From Pseudomonas cichorii (GTDB taxonomy: Bacteria; Pseudomonadota; Gammaproteobacteria; Pseudomonadales; Pseudomonadaceae): DNA of 64,000 nucleotides. This document shows positions 45,381-57,063 of this stretch, in pieces. The position numbers and the translations under genes are program-made. Position 1 is the first letter of the stretch. Every line of letters starts with the position of its first letter. The DNA is taken from assembly GCF_003700275.1 (NCBI RefSeq), contig NZ_RBRE01000061.1, positions 1-64,000 on the forward strand. Reading direction: 5' to 3'. The notes under the pieces were generated by a model. The model saw only the letters and a program-made list of their open reading frames with translations, was not told where the DNA came from and made no database searches.

Positions 45381-46514
45381 ATGGCAAAGCGTGATTATTA
45401 TGAAGTGTTGGGGGTGGAGCGGGGCGTCAACGAGGCCGAGCTGAAGAAGGCTTATCGCCGCCTCGCGATGAAGCATCACCCCGACCGCAACCCTGATGAC
45501 AAGGCTGCGGAAGAACTGTTCAAAGAGGCCAACGAGGCCTATGAAGTGCTGTCCGATGCCAGCAAGCGTGCCGCGTACGATCAGTACGGCCATGCCGGTG
45601 TAGATCCGAGCATGGGTGGCGGCGGTTTCGGTGGTGGCGCGGGCGGTGCGAACTTCTCCGATATCTTCGGCGATGTGTTCAGCGACTTCTTCGGTGGTGG
45701 CCGTGGTGGTGGCGGTCGTGGCGGCGCGCAGCGCGGCAGCGATTTGCGCTACACCCTTGAGCTGGATCTTGAAGAGGCGGTGCGCGGTACGACCGTGAAT
45801 ATCCGTGTTCCGACGCTGGTCAACTGCAAGCCTTGCGATGGCAGTGGCGCGAAGAAAGGTTCTTCGCCGGTCACTTGCCCGACGTGTGGCGGTATTGGTC
45901 AGGTACGCATGCAGCAGGGGTTCTTCTCCGTGCAGCAGACCTGTCCGCGTTGCCATGGTCACGGCAAGATCATTTCCGATCCGTGCGATTCGTGTCATGG
46001 CGAAGGCCGTGTCGAAGAATCCAAGACCCTGTCGGTCAAGGTTCCGCCAGGCGTCGATACCGGTGACCGCATTCGTCTGTCCGGCGAAGGCGAAGTGGGT
46101 TCACAGGGTGGGCCGACCGGCGACCTGTACGTTGTGATCAATGTGCGCGAGCACGCGATTTTCCAGCGCGACGGCAAGCATCTGTATTGCGAAGTGCCAA
46201 TCAGCTTCACTGACGCGGCTCTGGGTGGCGAGCTTGAAGTGCCGACCCTGGATGGTCGGGTCAAGTTGAAGATTCCTGAGGGTACCCAGACCGGCAAGCA
46301 GTTCCGCTTGCGTGGCAAGGGTGTCGCTCCGGTGCGTGGCGGCGGTGCTGGCGACTTGATGTGCCGTGTCGCGGTTGAAACCCCGGTCAACCTCGGCAAG
46401 CGTCAGCGTGAACTGCTCGAAGAGTTCCGTACCTCGCTTGAAGGCGACGACTCGCATTCCCCGAAAGCCAGTGGCTGGTTCGAGGGTGTGAAGCGTTTCT
46501 TCGGTGATCTGTAA
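45381..46514 (+). CDS. dnaJ: Co-chaperone DnaJ (Hsp40)
   Basis: 377 residues. J domain at 1-70 with the HPD motif (MKHHPDRNPD); Gly/Phe-rich linker (about 75-115); zinc-finger part with four CxxCxGxG motifs (CKPCDGSG, CPTCGGIG, CPRCHGHG, CDSCHGEG) at about 150-215; then the substrate-binding C-terminal domain. It delivers unfolded proteins to DnaK and triggers ATP hydrolysis. The frame is open to 45291, but the ATG at 45381 gives MAKRDYYEVLGV, the standard start. Confidence 0.97.
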   Translation: MAKRDYYEVLGVERGVNEAELKKAYRRLAMKHHPDRNPDDKAAEELFKEANEAYEVLSDASKRAAYDQYGHAGVDPSMGGGGFGGGAGGANFSDIFGDVFSDFFGGGRGGGGRGGAQRGSDLRYTLELDLEEAVRGTTVNIRVPTLVNCKPCDGSGAKKGSSPVTCPTCGGIGQVRMQQGFFSVQQTCPRCHGHGKIISDPCDSCHGEGRVEESKTLSVKVPPGVDTGDRIRLSGEGEVGSQGGPTGDLYVVINVREHAIFQRDGKHLYCEVPISFTDAALGGELEVPTLDGRVKLKIPEGTQTGKQFRLRGKGVAPVRGGGAGDLMCRVAVETPVNLGKRQRELLEEFRTSLEGDDSHSPKASGWFEGVKRFFGDL

Positions 46515-46538
46515 GGGCTGATTCGGCAGGAGAGAGTT

Positions 46539-47342
46539 ATGCGACGTATTGCTGTGGTAGGCGCCGCCGGGCGCATGGGTAAGACTTTGATCGAAGCGGT
46601 GCTGTCGGCGCCGGGTGCCGGGCTGACGGCCGCAATCGACCGTCCGGACAGCACGCTGGTGGGTGCCGATGCTGGCGAACTGGCTGCGCTGGGTCGTATC
46701 GGCGTGCCGTTGTCGGGTGATGTGGCCCGGGTTGCCGATGAGTTCGATGTGTTGATCGACTTCACGCATCCGACGGTCACGCTGAAGAATCTGGCGTTCT
46801 GCCGCAAGGCAGGCAAGGCCATGATCATCGGTACTACCGGCTTCAGTGTTGAAGAGAAGCAGGTGCTGGCCGAGGCCGGGAAAGAGATCCCTATCGTTTT
46901 TGCGGCCAACTTCAGCGTTGGTGTGAACCTTTGCCTGAAGCTGCTGGATACCGCGGCTCGCGTACTGGGTGACGATGTCGATATCGAGATCACCGAGGCT
47001 CATCACCGGCACAAGGTCGATGCGCCTTCGGGTACGGCATTGCGCATGGGCGAAGTGGTTGCCGAGGCGCTGGGTCGTGATCTGGAGAAGGTCGCTGTCT
47101 ACGGTCGTGAAGGCCAGACAGGTGCCCGTGATCGTCAGTCGATCGGTTTTGCGACCATTCGCGCCGGGGATATCGTGGGTGACCATACGGTGTTGTTCGC
47201 TGCTGATGGCGAGCGGGTGGAAATCACCCACAAGGCCTCCAGTCGCATGACCTTTGCCAAGGGTGCCGTACGCGCAGCCATGTGGCTCGATGGCAAGGCG
47301 CCAGGTCTTTATGACATGCAGGACGTGCTGGAACTGCGCTGA
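46539..47342 (+). CDS. dapB: 4-hydroxy-tetrahydrodipicolinate reductase DapB
   Basis: 267 residues. NAD(P)-binding Rossmann loop VVGAAGRMGKTL at the N-terminus and the catalytic stretch EAHHRHKVDAPSGTAL near 155-170, with the conserved histidine and lysine. It makes tetrahydrodipicolinate in lysine and peptidoglycan-precursor synthesis. GGAGAG precedes the ATG. It follows dnaJ by 24 bases and ends before a hairpin-rich region ahead of carA. Confidence 0.97.
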   Translation: MRRIAVVGAAGRMGKTLIEAVLSAPGAGLTAAIDRPDSTLVGADAGELAALGRIGVPLSGDVARVADEFDVLIDFTHPTVTLKNLAFCRKAGKAMIIGTTGFSVEEKQVLAEAGKEIPIVFAANFSVGVNLCLKLLDTAARVLGDDVDIEITEAHHRHKVDAPSGTALRMGEVVAEALGRDLEKVAVYGREGQTGARDRQSIGFATIRAGDIVGDHTVLFAADGERVEITHKASSRMTFAKGAVRAAMWLDGKAPGLYDMQDVLELR

Positions 47343-47477
47343 TAAAAGGCGCTGGATGAGGGTTTGCTGGCTCGTGCTCAGGTGTGGGCTGCGCCCCTCA
47401 TCGGCTTCTGGCGGGTTTGCCCTGTCGCATTCCGTGAGTTTTCGGACTCATTGGTGGTAGACCCAAACAGGCTTTTT

Positions 47478-47568
47478 CTGTAAGCTACAGCTTTAGTGTG
47501 TCCACTAAAAGCGCGCAGATGATTCGATAAGAAAGCGGGGTGACGTATCTACGTCATTCCGCTTTTTT
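47478..47568 (+). promoter_or_regulatory. carA leader with three hairpins and a terminator-like stem
   Basis: Three dyads lie in a row between dapB and carA: CTGTA/TACAG at 47478-47490, TTTAGTG/CACTAAA at 47492-47509, and a 15-bp stem with two G-T pairs at 47532-47565 (AAAGCGGGGTGACGT, loop ATCT) followed by TTT. The last looks like an intrinsic terminator. It could end dapB or act as an attenuator for carA; the choice cannot be made from sequence. Confidence 0.6.
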
Positions 47569-47613
47569 GCAACCTGCGAACGCCCTTTCAGGCTTTATTT
47601 ACGGGAGGTCTTC

Positions 47614-48750
47614 TTGACTAAGCCAGCCATACTTGCCCTTGCTGATGGCAGCATTTTTCGCGGCGAAGCCATTGGAGCCGACGGCCAGACCGTTGGTGAG
47701 GTGGTGTTCAACACCGCAATGACCGGCTATCAGGAAATCCTTACCGATCCTTCCTATGCCCAGCAAATCGTTACTCTGACTTACCCGCACATCGGCAACA
47801 CCGGCACCACGCCGGAAGACGCCGAGTCGAATCGCGTATGGTCTGCAGGCCTGGTCATTCGTGACCTGCCACTGGTATCAAGCAACTGGCGCAACAAGCA
47901 GCCACTGGACGAATACCTCAAGGCCAACAACGTCGTTGCCATCGCTGGTATTGACACTCGTCGCCTGACCCGCATCCTGCGTGAGAAAGGCGCACAGAAC
48001 GGCTGCATCATGGCCGGTGACAACATTTCCGAAGAGGCTGCAATCGCAGCGGCTCGCGGCTTCCCGGGCCTCAAGGGCATGGATCTGGCCAAAGTGGTCA
48101 GCACCAAGGAAAGCTACGAGTGGCGTTCCAGCGTCTGGAATCTGAAGACCGACAGCCACCCTGAAATCGCTGCTGCCGAATTGCCTTACCATGTCGTGGC
48201 TTACGACTACGGCGTCAAGGTCAATATCCTGCGCATGCTGGTCGAGCGCGGTTGCCGCGTCACCGTGGTTCCGGCGCAAACGCCTGCCAGCGACGTGCTT
48301 GCCTACAGCCCGGACGGTGTTTTCCTGTCCAACGGCCCTGGCGATCCCGAGCCATGCGACTACGCCATCAAGGCCATCAAGGAAGTCCTGGAAACCGAGA
48401 TTCCGGTTTTCGGTATCTGCCTGGGCCACCAGTTGCTGGCTCTGGCTTCCGGTGCCAAGACGGTAAAAATGGGCCACGGCCACCACGGCGCCAACCACCC
48501 GGTCCAGGATCTGGACACCGGTGTCGTCATGATCACCAGCCAGAACCACGGCTTTGCAGTGGACGAGTCGACTCTGCCGGGCAACGTGCGCGCCATCCAC
48601 AAGTCGCTGTTCGACGGTACCCTGCAGGGTATCGAGCGTACCGACAAGAGCGCATTCAGCTTCCAGGGGCACCCTGAAGCCAGCCCGGGCCCGAATGACG
48701 TCGCCCCTCTGTTTGATCGCTTTATCGAAGCCATGGCCAAGCGACGCTGA
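47614..48750 (+). CDS. carA: Carbamoyl-phosphate synthase small subunit CarA
   Basis: 378 residues. N-terminal CarA domain (about 1-150) and a class I glutamine amidotransferase domain with the nucleophile Cys269 (GICLGHQ) and His353/Glu355 (GHPEASPGP). It cuts ammonia from glutamine for carbamoyl phosphate, which feeds pyrimidines and arginine. The start is a TTG at 47614 with GGGAGG five bases upstream, giving MTKPAILALADG. E. coli carA also uses a rare start codon. Confidence 0.97.
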   Translation: MTKPAILALADGSIFRGEAIGADGQTVGEVVFNTAMTGYQEILTDPSYAQQIVTLTYPHIGNTGTTPEDAESNRVWSAGLVIRDLPLVSSNWRNKQPLDEYLKANNVVAIAGIDTRRLTRILREKGAQNGCIMAGDNISEEAAIAAARGFPGLKGMDLAKVVSTKESYEWRSSVWNLKTDSHPEIAAAELPYHVVAYDYGVKVNILRMLVERGCRVTVVPAQTPASDVLAYSPDGVFLSNGPGDPEPCDYAIKAIKEVLETEIPVFGICLGHQLLALASGAKTVKMGHGHHGANHPVQDLDTGVVMITSQNHGFAVDESTLPGNVRAIHKSLFDGTLQGIERTDKSAFSFQGHPEASPGPNDVAPLFDRFIEAMAKRR

Positions 48751-48886
48751 CCGGTTGCCTTGAGAATGTAGTAAGCAGGTGCCAGGGTGGCCCCGGATGA
48801 CGAGTCCGGTTGTCGCCACCCAGGCCACCTCAAAGAAATATTCAAGACGGCTTGCCGACTGACCTACGGATTTGAGTGACAACCCC

Positions 48887-52104
<3,218 letters not shown>

Positions 52105-52108
<4 letters not shown>

Positions 52109-52581
52109 TCAAATACCCAATGACTGTCCAGGGTGCTCGCGCCCTGGAAGAAGAGTTGACGCATCTGACCAAGGTCATTCGCCCCAAGCTCAGCCAGGAC
52201 ATCGGTACTGCGCGTGAGCTGGGCGACCTGAAGGAAAACGCCGAATACCATGCTGCCCGCGAGCAGCAAGGTATGGTCGAGGCGCGTATCCGTGATATCG
52301 AAGGCCGCATGCAGAATGCGGTCATCATCGATGTTGCGACCATTCCTCATACGGGAAAGGTGATTTTCGGTACGACCGTCCAGATCGCCAACGTTGAAAC
52401 AGACGAGTCCGTTACCTATCAGATCGTCGGCGAGGATGAGGCAGACATCAAGCTGGGCAAGATTTCCGTCGGTTCCCCTATCGCGCGCGCCTTGATTGCC
52501 AAGGAAGAGGGCGATGTGGTGGCGGTGAAAACGCCTAGCGGTCTGATCGAGTACGAGATCATTGAAGTCCGTCACGTTTGA
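52105..52581 (+). CDS. greA: Transcription elongation factor GreA
   Basis: 158 residues. N-terminal coiled coil (about 1-75, ending in the acidic tip DLKENAEYHAAREQQ) enters the RNA-polymerase secondary channel and stimulates cleavage of backtracked RNA; the C-terminal FKBP-like domain follows. The ATG overlaps the carB stop (ATGA), so it is translationally coupled. Confidence 0.97.
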
Positions 52582-53002
52582 TGGAGTGCGCCCGTTTCCT
52601 GCGGGCGCAATTATCTGGCAGCTTGCCCAGACCTTGTGGGTGGGCGGGCTGGTCCTGCTGCATCTGGCGACATTGGCCGTGCTTGATCAGACGGGCCTTG
52701 CGCCGCTGTTCATCGACCAGTTCGCCAACCGTGCCAGCGCTCTGCTGGTAGGGTTTGCGGCGGCCTGTGCAGTGCTTCAGCTGGTGGTTCTGGTCAGGTT
52801 CGAGCGATTGGCAAGTATCTGGCGGGATTTTCGCGGGCAACTGCTTTCAATTGCATTGATGTCGTCAGCGATCTACTACGTGCTTCGGCACTGGTTTGCC
52901 GATGCCTTGCACTGGCAGTTGCTGAGCTATCTGGTACTGGCGTTGAGTGGCTTGTTGCTGGTCTTGCAGCCGGTGCCGGGAAGAGGCATCAGGGCGCACT
53001 GA
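52562..53002 (+). CDS. DUF4149-type membrane protein
   Basis: About 140 residues with four predicted membrane helices (about 20-40, 57-80, 95-112, 118-135) and the WVGGLVLLHL segment typical of the DUF4149/TMEM205-like family. Function unknown. The start is uncertain: a TTG at 52562 inside greA or a GTG at 52586 with GGA upstream. Downstream of greA in this order it is common in pseudomonads. Confidence 0.75.
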   Translation: MKSVTFDGVRPFPAGAIIWQLAQTLWVGGLVLLHLATLAVLDQTGLAPLFIDQFANRASALLVGFAAACAVLQLVVLVRFERLASIWRDFRGQLLSIALMSSAIYYVLRHWFADALHWQLLSYLVLALSGLLLVLQPVPGRGIRAH

Positions 53003-53011
53003 AGGCGCCCT
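52991..53011. terminator. Hairpin at the end of the DUF4149 gene
   Basis: AGGGCGC and GCGCCCT with a seven-base loop that spans the stop codon; a short run with TGTTTTA follows. It separates the convergent yhbY gene. Confidence 0.5.
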
Positions 53012-53021
53012 GATTGCTGTT

Positions 53022-53333
53022 TTATCCGTGCGCGCGGTGGACGTTGGACAATTGCTTGTTTACCTTTGGGTTCTTGCGATAGATCAGCGCCATCTTGCCG
53101 ATGACCTGTACAAGGTCCGCTGAGCCGACCTTGCAGAGTTCTGCAATGGTCTGGAGGCGGCTTTCGCGATCGAGGATATTGAGTTTGATCTTGATCAGTT
53201 CGTGATCGCTCAGTGCGCGTTCGAGTTCGGCGAGCACGCCCTCAGTCAAACCATTGTCAGCCACGATCAATACTGGTTTCAGGTGGTGGCCAATGGATTT
53301 GTATTGTTTCTTCTGCTCTTGAGTGAGCGGCAT
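53022..53333 (-). CDS. yhbY: Ribosome-assembly RNA-binding protein YhbY
   Basis: 103 residues of the CRS1/YhbY (CRM) family. The conserved GLTEGVLAELERALSDHELIKIK block and the loop around are seen. It binds pre-50S particles and helps ribosome assembly. It is divergent from rlmE with about 100 bases between, the arrangement found in many gammaproteobacteria. Confidence 0.95.
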   Translation of the reverse strand: MPLTQEQKKQYKSIGHHLKPVLIVADNGLTEGVLAELERALSDHELIKIKLNILDRESRLQTIAELCKVGSADLVQVIGKMALIYRKNPKVNKQLSNVHRAHG

Positions 53334-53437
53334 AATCTGACCTCTGCGTCTGATCTTGTAAAAAGCGGCGGCCAGTTTACCCGAGCGAGTCCGGGACCGC
53401 CCAGTTAATCACGACTCGTTTATTTTTGAGGTGCCCC

Positions 53438-54088
53438 GTGGCCCGTTCCAAGACAAGCCATAACTGGCTCAAAGAACACTTTGATGACAAATACGTCAAA
53501 ATGGCGCAGAAGGACGGTTACCGTTCTCGCGCCAGCTACAAGCTTCTGGAAATCCAGGAGAAGGACAAGATCATCCGTCCAGGCATGACGGTCATCGACC
53601 TCGGTGCGGCGCCGGGTGGCTGGTCGCAGGTGACCAGTCGTCTGATTGGCGGTCAGGGTCGGCTGATTGCGTCCGATATCCTGGAAATGGACAGCATCCC
53701 CGATGTGACCTTCATCAAGGGTGACTTCACCGAGGACGCCGTTCTCGCTCAAATCCTCGAAGCTGTCGGTAATACGCAGGTAGACCTTGTGATTTCCGAT
53801 ATGGCCCCCAATATGAGTGGATTGAGCGCTGTGGATATGCCGCGTGCAATGTTCCTCTGCGAATTGGCGCTGGATCTTGCTGGTCGCGTATTGCGTCCGG
53901 GCGGTGATTTTCTGATCAAGGTCTTCCAGGGTGAAGGCTTCGATGTGTACCACAAGGATATTCGCAAGCTGTTCGACAAGGTGCAGATGCGCAAGCCATT
54001 GTCGTCGCGCGACAGGTCCCGTGAGCAATATCTGCTGGCTCGCGGCTTCCGTGCAGTCGACGGCGCGGCAAGCGATGAGCGTCTTTGA
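53438..54088 (+). CDS. rlmE: 23S rRNA 2'-O-ribose methyltransferase RlmE (FtsJ)
   Basis: 216 residues. AdoMet-binding motif VIDLGAAPGGWSQ near 54-66 and the catalytic K-D-K-E residues around LVISDMAPNMSG and GGDFLIKVFQGEG. It methylates U2552 in the A loop of 23S rRNA. The GTG at 53438 with GAGG seven bases before it gives the normal start VARSKTSHNWLKEH; the frame is open to a TTG at 53426. It is followed by ftsH after 184 bases, its usual neighbour. Confidence 0.95.
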   Translation: MARSKTSHNWLKEHFDDKYVKMAQKDGYRSRASYKLLEIQEKDKIIRPGMTVIDLGAAPGGWSQVTSRLIGGQGRLIASDILEMDSIPDVTFIKGDFTEDAVLAQILEAVGNTQVDLVISDMAPNMSGLSAVDMPRAMFLCELALDLAGRVLRPGGDFLIKVFQGEGFDVYHKDIRKLFDKVQMRKPLSSRDRSREQYLLARGFRAVDGAASDERL

Positions 54089-54272
54089 GGGTATCCGATA
54101 GCTTTTTTCAAATGGCTATGTCGATGGCGCATGTATGACCATCGCGTAGTCAAAGTTTCACAAAGGGTTACAGACGGTGCCTGCCACATCTGTAGGTTCT
54201 GTAGTAAGTTAGGCCGGTGAATATCATGCGAGGCACGCTTCCTGCGTGGAGCTTGCTTCAGAGGGTAGCTAA

Positions 54273-56183
54273 TTGAACGATATGGCAAAGAATTTGATCC
54301 TGTGGTTGATCATCGCGGCTGTCCTGGTGACGGTGATGAACAACTTCTCCAGCCCGAACGAACCGCAGACCCTCAATTACTCCGAGTTCATCCAGCAGGT
54401 CAAGGATGGCAAGGTCGAGAAGGTTACCGTGGACGGCGCTGTCATTACCGGCAAGCGCAGTGATGGCGATACCTTCAAGACCATTCGTCCAAACATCACG
54501 GACAATGGCCTGATTGGTGACCTCGTCGACAACAATGTAGTTGTCGAAGGCAAGCAGCCAGAGCAGCAGAGCATCTGGACCCAGTTGCTGGTAGCCAGCT
54601 TCCCGATCCTGGTCATCATTGCCGTGTTCATGTTCTTCATGCGCCAGATGCAAGGTGGTGCGGGAGGCAAGGGCGGTCCGATGAGCTTCGGCAAGAGCAA
54701 GGCGCGCCTGCTCTCTGAAGACCAGGTGAAAACGACCCTGGCCGATGTGGCCGGTTGCGATGAAGCCAAGGAAGAAGTGGGCGAGCTGGTCGAGTTCCTT
54801 CGTGATCCGGGCAAGTTCCAGCGTCTGGGCGGCCGGATTCCTCGCGGCGTGCTGATGGTTGGTCCTCCGGGTACCGGTAAGACCTTGCTCGCCAAGGCCA
54901 TTGCTGGCGAAGCGAAAGTACCGTTCTTCACCATTTCCGGTTCCGACTTCGTCGAAATGTTCGTGGGTGTTGGTGCAAGCCGTGTTCGCGACATGTTCGA
55001 GCAGGCCAAGAAGCACGCGCCGTGCATCATCTTCATCGACGAAATCGATGCCGTGGGTCGCCATCGTGGCGCCGGCATGGGTGGCGGTCATGATGAGCGT
55101 GAGCAAACCCTCAACCAGTTGCTGGTCGAGATGGATGGCTTCGAGATGAACGATGGCATCATCGTCATCGCCGCTACCAACCGTCCTGACGTACTGGACC
55201 CGGCCTTGCTGCGTCCGGGCCGTTTCGACCGTCAGGTTGTCGTCGGTCTGCCGGATATCCGTGGCCGTGAGCAGATTCTCAAGGTTCACATGCGCAAGGT
55301 GCCGATGGGCGAGGATGTCAATCCAGCCGTTATCGCTCGTGGTACTCCAGGATTCTCGGGTGCCGACCTTGCCAACCTGGTCAACGAGGCGTCGCTGTTT
55401 GCTGCCCGTGCCGGCAAGCGCATCGTTGAAATGAAAGAGTTCGAGCTGGCCAAGGACAAGATCATGATGGGCGCCGAGCGCAAATCCATGGTCATGTCCG
55501 AGAAGGAAAAACAGAACACTGCCTACCACGAAGCGGGTCACGCTATCGTCGGTCGTGTGGTGCCTGAGCATGATCCGGTCTACAAGGTGTCGATCATTCC
55601 GCGTGGTCGTGCGCTGGGTGTGACGATGTTCCTGCCGGAAGAAGACCGCTACAGCCTGTCCAAGCGCGCCCTGGTTAGCCAAATCTGCTCCTTGTACGGC
55701 GGTCGTATCGCTGAAGAGATGACGCTGGGCTTTGACGGTGTCACCACCGGTGCTTCCAATGACATCATGCGTGCAAGCCAGATTGCCCGGAACATGGTGA
55801 CCAAGTGGGGCTTGTCGGAAAAACTCGGTCCGCTGATGTACTCCGAGGACGAAGACTCCGGTTATCTGGGGCGCGGCGGCAGCCAGAACTCGAGCTTCTC
55901 GGGTGACACGGCCAAGCTGATCGACCTGGAAGTGCGCAGCATCATTGACCATTGCTACGGCACGGCCAAGCAGATCCTGACTGACAACCGTGACAAGCTC
56001 GATGCGATGGCCGATGCGCTCATGAAGTATGAGACCATCGATGCAGACCAGATCGATGACATCATGGCAGGTCGCCCTCCGCGTGAACCGCGCGATTGGG
56101 AAGGTGGTTCGGGTACCAAGGGCACGCCTATTCCGGATGTCCGCCCGGAAGCGCCTATCGGCGGTCCTGCTGCTGAACATTAA
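54273..56183 (+). CDS. ftsH: ATP-dependent zinc metalloprotease FtsH
   Basis: 636 residues. Two membrane helices (about 5-25 and 102-122) anchor it in the inner membrane with a periplasmic loop between. AAA module with Walker A GPPGTGKT at 196-203, Walker B IIFIDEIDAVG near 250 and the second region of homology (ATNRPDVLDPALLRPGRFDR). The protease domain has HEAGH at 419-423 plus a third zinc ligand downstream. It degrades membrane and short-lived cytosolic proteins. A TTG at 54273 with GAGG upstream fits the spacing; an ATG at 54282 (MAKNLILWL) is the alternative. Confidence 0.97.
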   Translation: MNDMAKNLILWLIIAAVLVTVMNNFSSPNEPQTLNYSEFIQQVKDGKVEKVTVDGAVITGKRSDGDTFKTIRPNITDNGLIGDLVDNNVVVEGKQPEQQSIWTQLLVASFPILVIIAVFMFFMRQMQGGAGGKGGPMSFGKSKARLLSEDQVKTTLADVAGCDEAKEEVGELVEFLRDPGKFQRLGGRIPRGVLMVGPPGTGKTLLAKAIAGEAKVPFFTISGSDFVEMFVGVGASRVRDMFEQAKKHAPCIIFIDEIDAVGRHRGAGMGGGHDEREQTLNQLLVEMDGFEMNDGIIVIAATNRPDVLDPALLRPGRFDRQVVVGLPDIRGREQILKVHMRKVPMGEDVNPAVIARGTPGFSGADLANLVNEASLFAARAGKRIVEMKEFELAKDKIMMGAERKSMVMSEKEKQNTAYHEAGHAIVGRVVPEHDPVYKVSIIPRGRALGVTMFLPEEDRYSLSKRALVSQICSLYGGRIAEEMTLGFDGVTTGASNDIMRASQIARNMVTKWGLSEKLGPLMYSEDEDSGYLGRGGSQNSSFSGDTAKLIDLEVRSIIDHCYGTAKQILTDNRDKLDAMADALMKYETIDADQIDDIMAGRPPREPRDWEGGSGTKGTPIPDVRPEAPIGGPAAEH

Positions 56184-56191
56184 GGTCTGAC

Positions 56192-57043
56192 ATGACATCT
56201 ACGCTGTACCCGACCCGGTTGCCTTGCGGCAACCGGGTTCTTGATTTGGCCCGTACGCATGTAATGGGCATTCTCAACGCGACCCCAGACTCATTTTCGG
56301 ATGGTGGCCATTTCAGCCAGCTCGATGCTGCCCTGCGTCATGCAGAGGCCATGGTCGTGGCTGGTGCGACCCTGATCGATGTGGGTGGCGAGTCGACTCG
56401 TCCGGGTGCCCGTGCGGTTTCTCCTGTCGAAGAGCTTGAGCGGGTTGCGCCGGTGGTTGAAGCCATCGTTCGCGAACTGGACGTCATTGTCTCGGTTGAT
56501 ACCTCCACTCCTGAAGTGATGCTCGAAACGGCTCGTCTCGGTGCCGGCCTCATCAATGATGTGCGCTCGCTGGGGCGTCCCGGTGCGCTGGCGGCCGCGG
56601 CGCAGACAGGTTTGCCGGTCTGCCTGATGCATATGCTCGGTGAGCCGGGCAACATGCAGGATGATCCGCATTACAGTGATCTGCTCGGTGAGGTCAGTGC
56701 GTTCCTGCAGGAGCGAATGGACCAGTGTGTGGCGTCAGGTATTGATCGCGAGCGCATCATCCTTGATCCAGGCTTTGGCTTTGCCAAGACGCTGGATCAT
56801 AATCTGAGCCTGTTCAAGCACATGCAGTCCCTGCATTCCCTGGGACGGCCATTGCTGGTCGGCGTTTCGCGCAAAAGCATGATTGGTGCTGTGCTCGAGC
56901 GTCCTGTCGGCGAGCGCTTGTATGGAAGCCTGGCATTGGCCGTCCTGGCGATGACCAAAGGGGCAAGAATTCTCCGTGTGCACGATGTCGCCGAAACGGC
57001 TGACGTGGTGCGCATGATTGCAGCTGTCGAATCGGCTGAGTAA
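56192..57043 (+). CDS. folP: Dihydropteroate synthase FolP
   Basis: 283 residues, the target of sulfonamides. The TIM-barrel signatures MGILNATPDSFSDGGHF near 30-46 and DVGGESTRPGA near 68-78 are present. It joins pterin diphosphate to p-aminobenzoate in folate synthesis. It follows ftsH by nine bases and precedes glmM by 20, the standard order. AAGG is seen before the ATG. Confidence 0.97.
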   Translation: MTSTLYPTRLPCGNRVLDLARTHVMGILNATPDSFSDGGHFSQLDAALRHAEAMVVAGATLIDVGGESTRPGARAVSPVEELERVAPVVEAIVRELDVIVSVDTSTPEVMLETARLGAGLINDVRSLGRPGALAAAAQTGLPVCLMHMLGEPGNMQDDPHYSDLLGEVSAFLQERMDQCVASGIDRERIILDPGFGFAKTLDHNLSLFKHMQSLHSLGRPLLVGVSRKSMIGAVLERPVGERLYGSLALAVLAMTKGARILRVHDVAETADVVRMIAAVESAE

Positions 57044-57063
57044 GAAACTGTGGAGCAGCATTG

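Noticed and set aside
54258..56198. Long minus-strand frame opposite ftsH
   Set aside because: Shadow frame of a certain gene.
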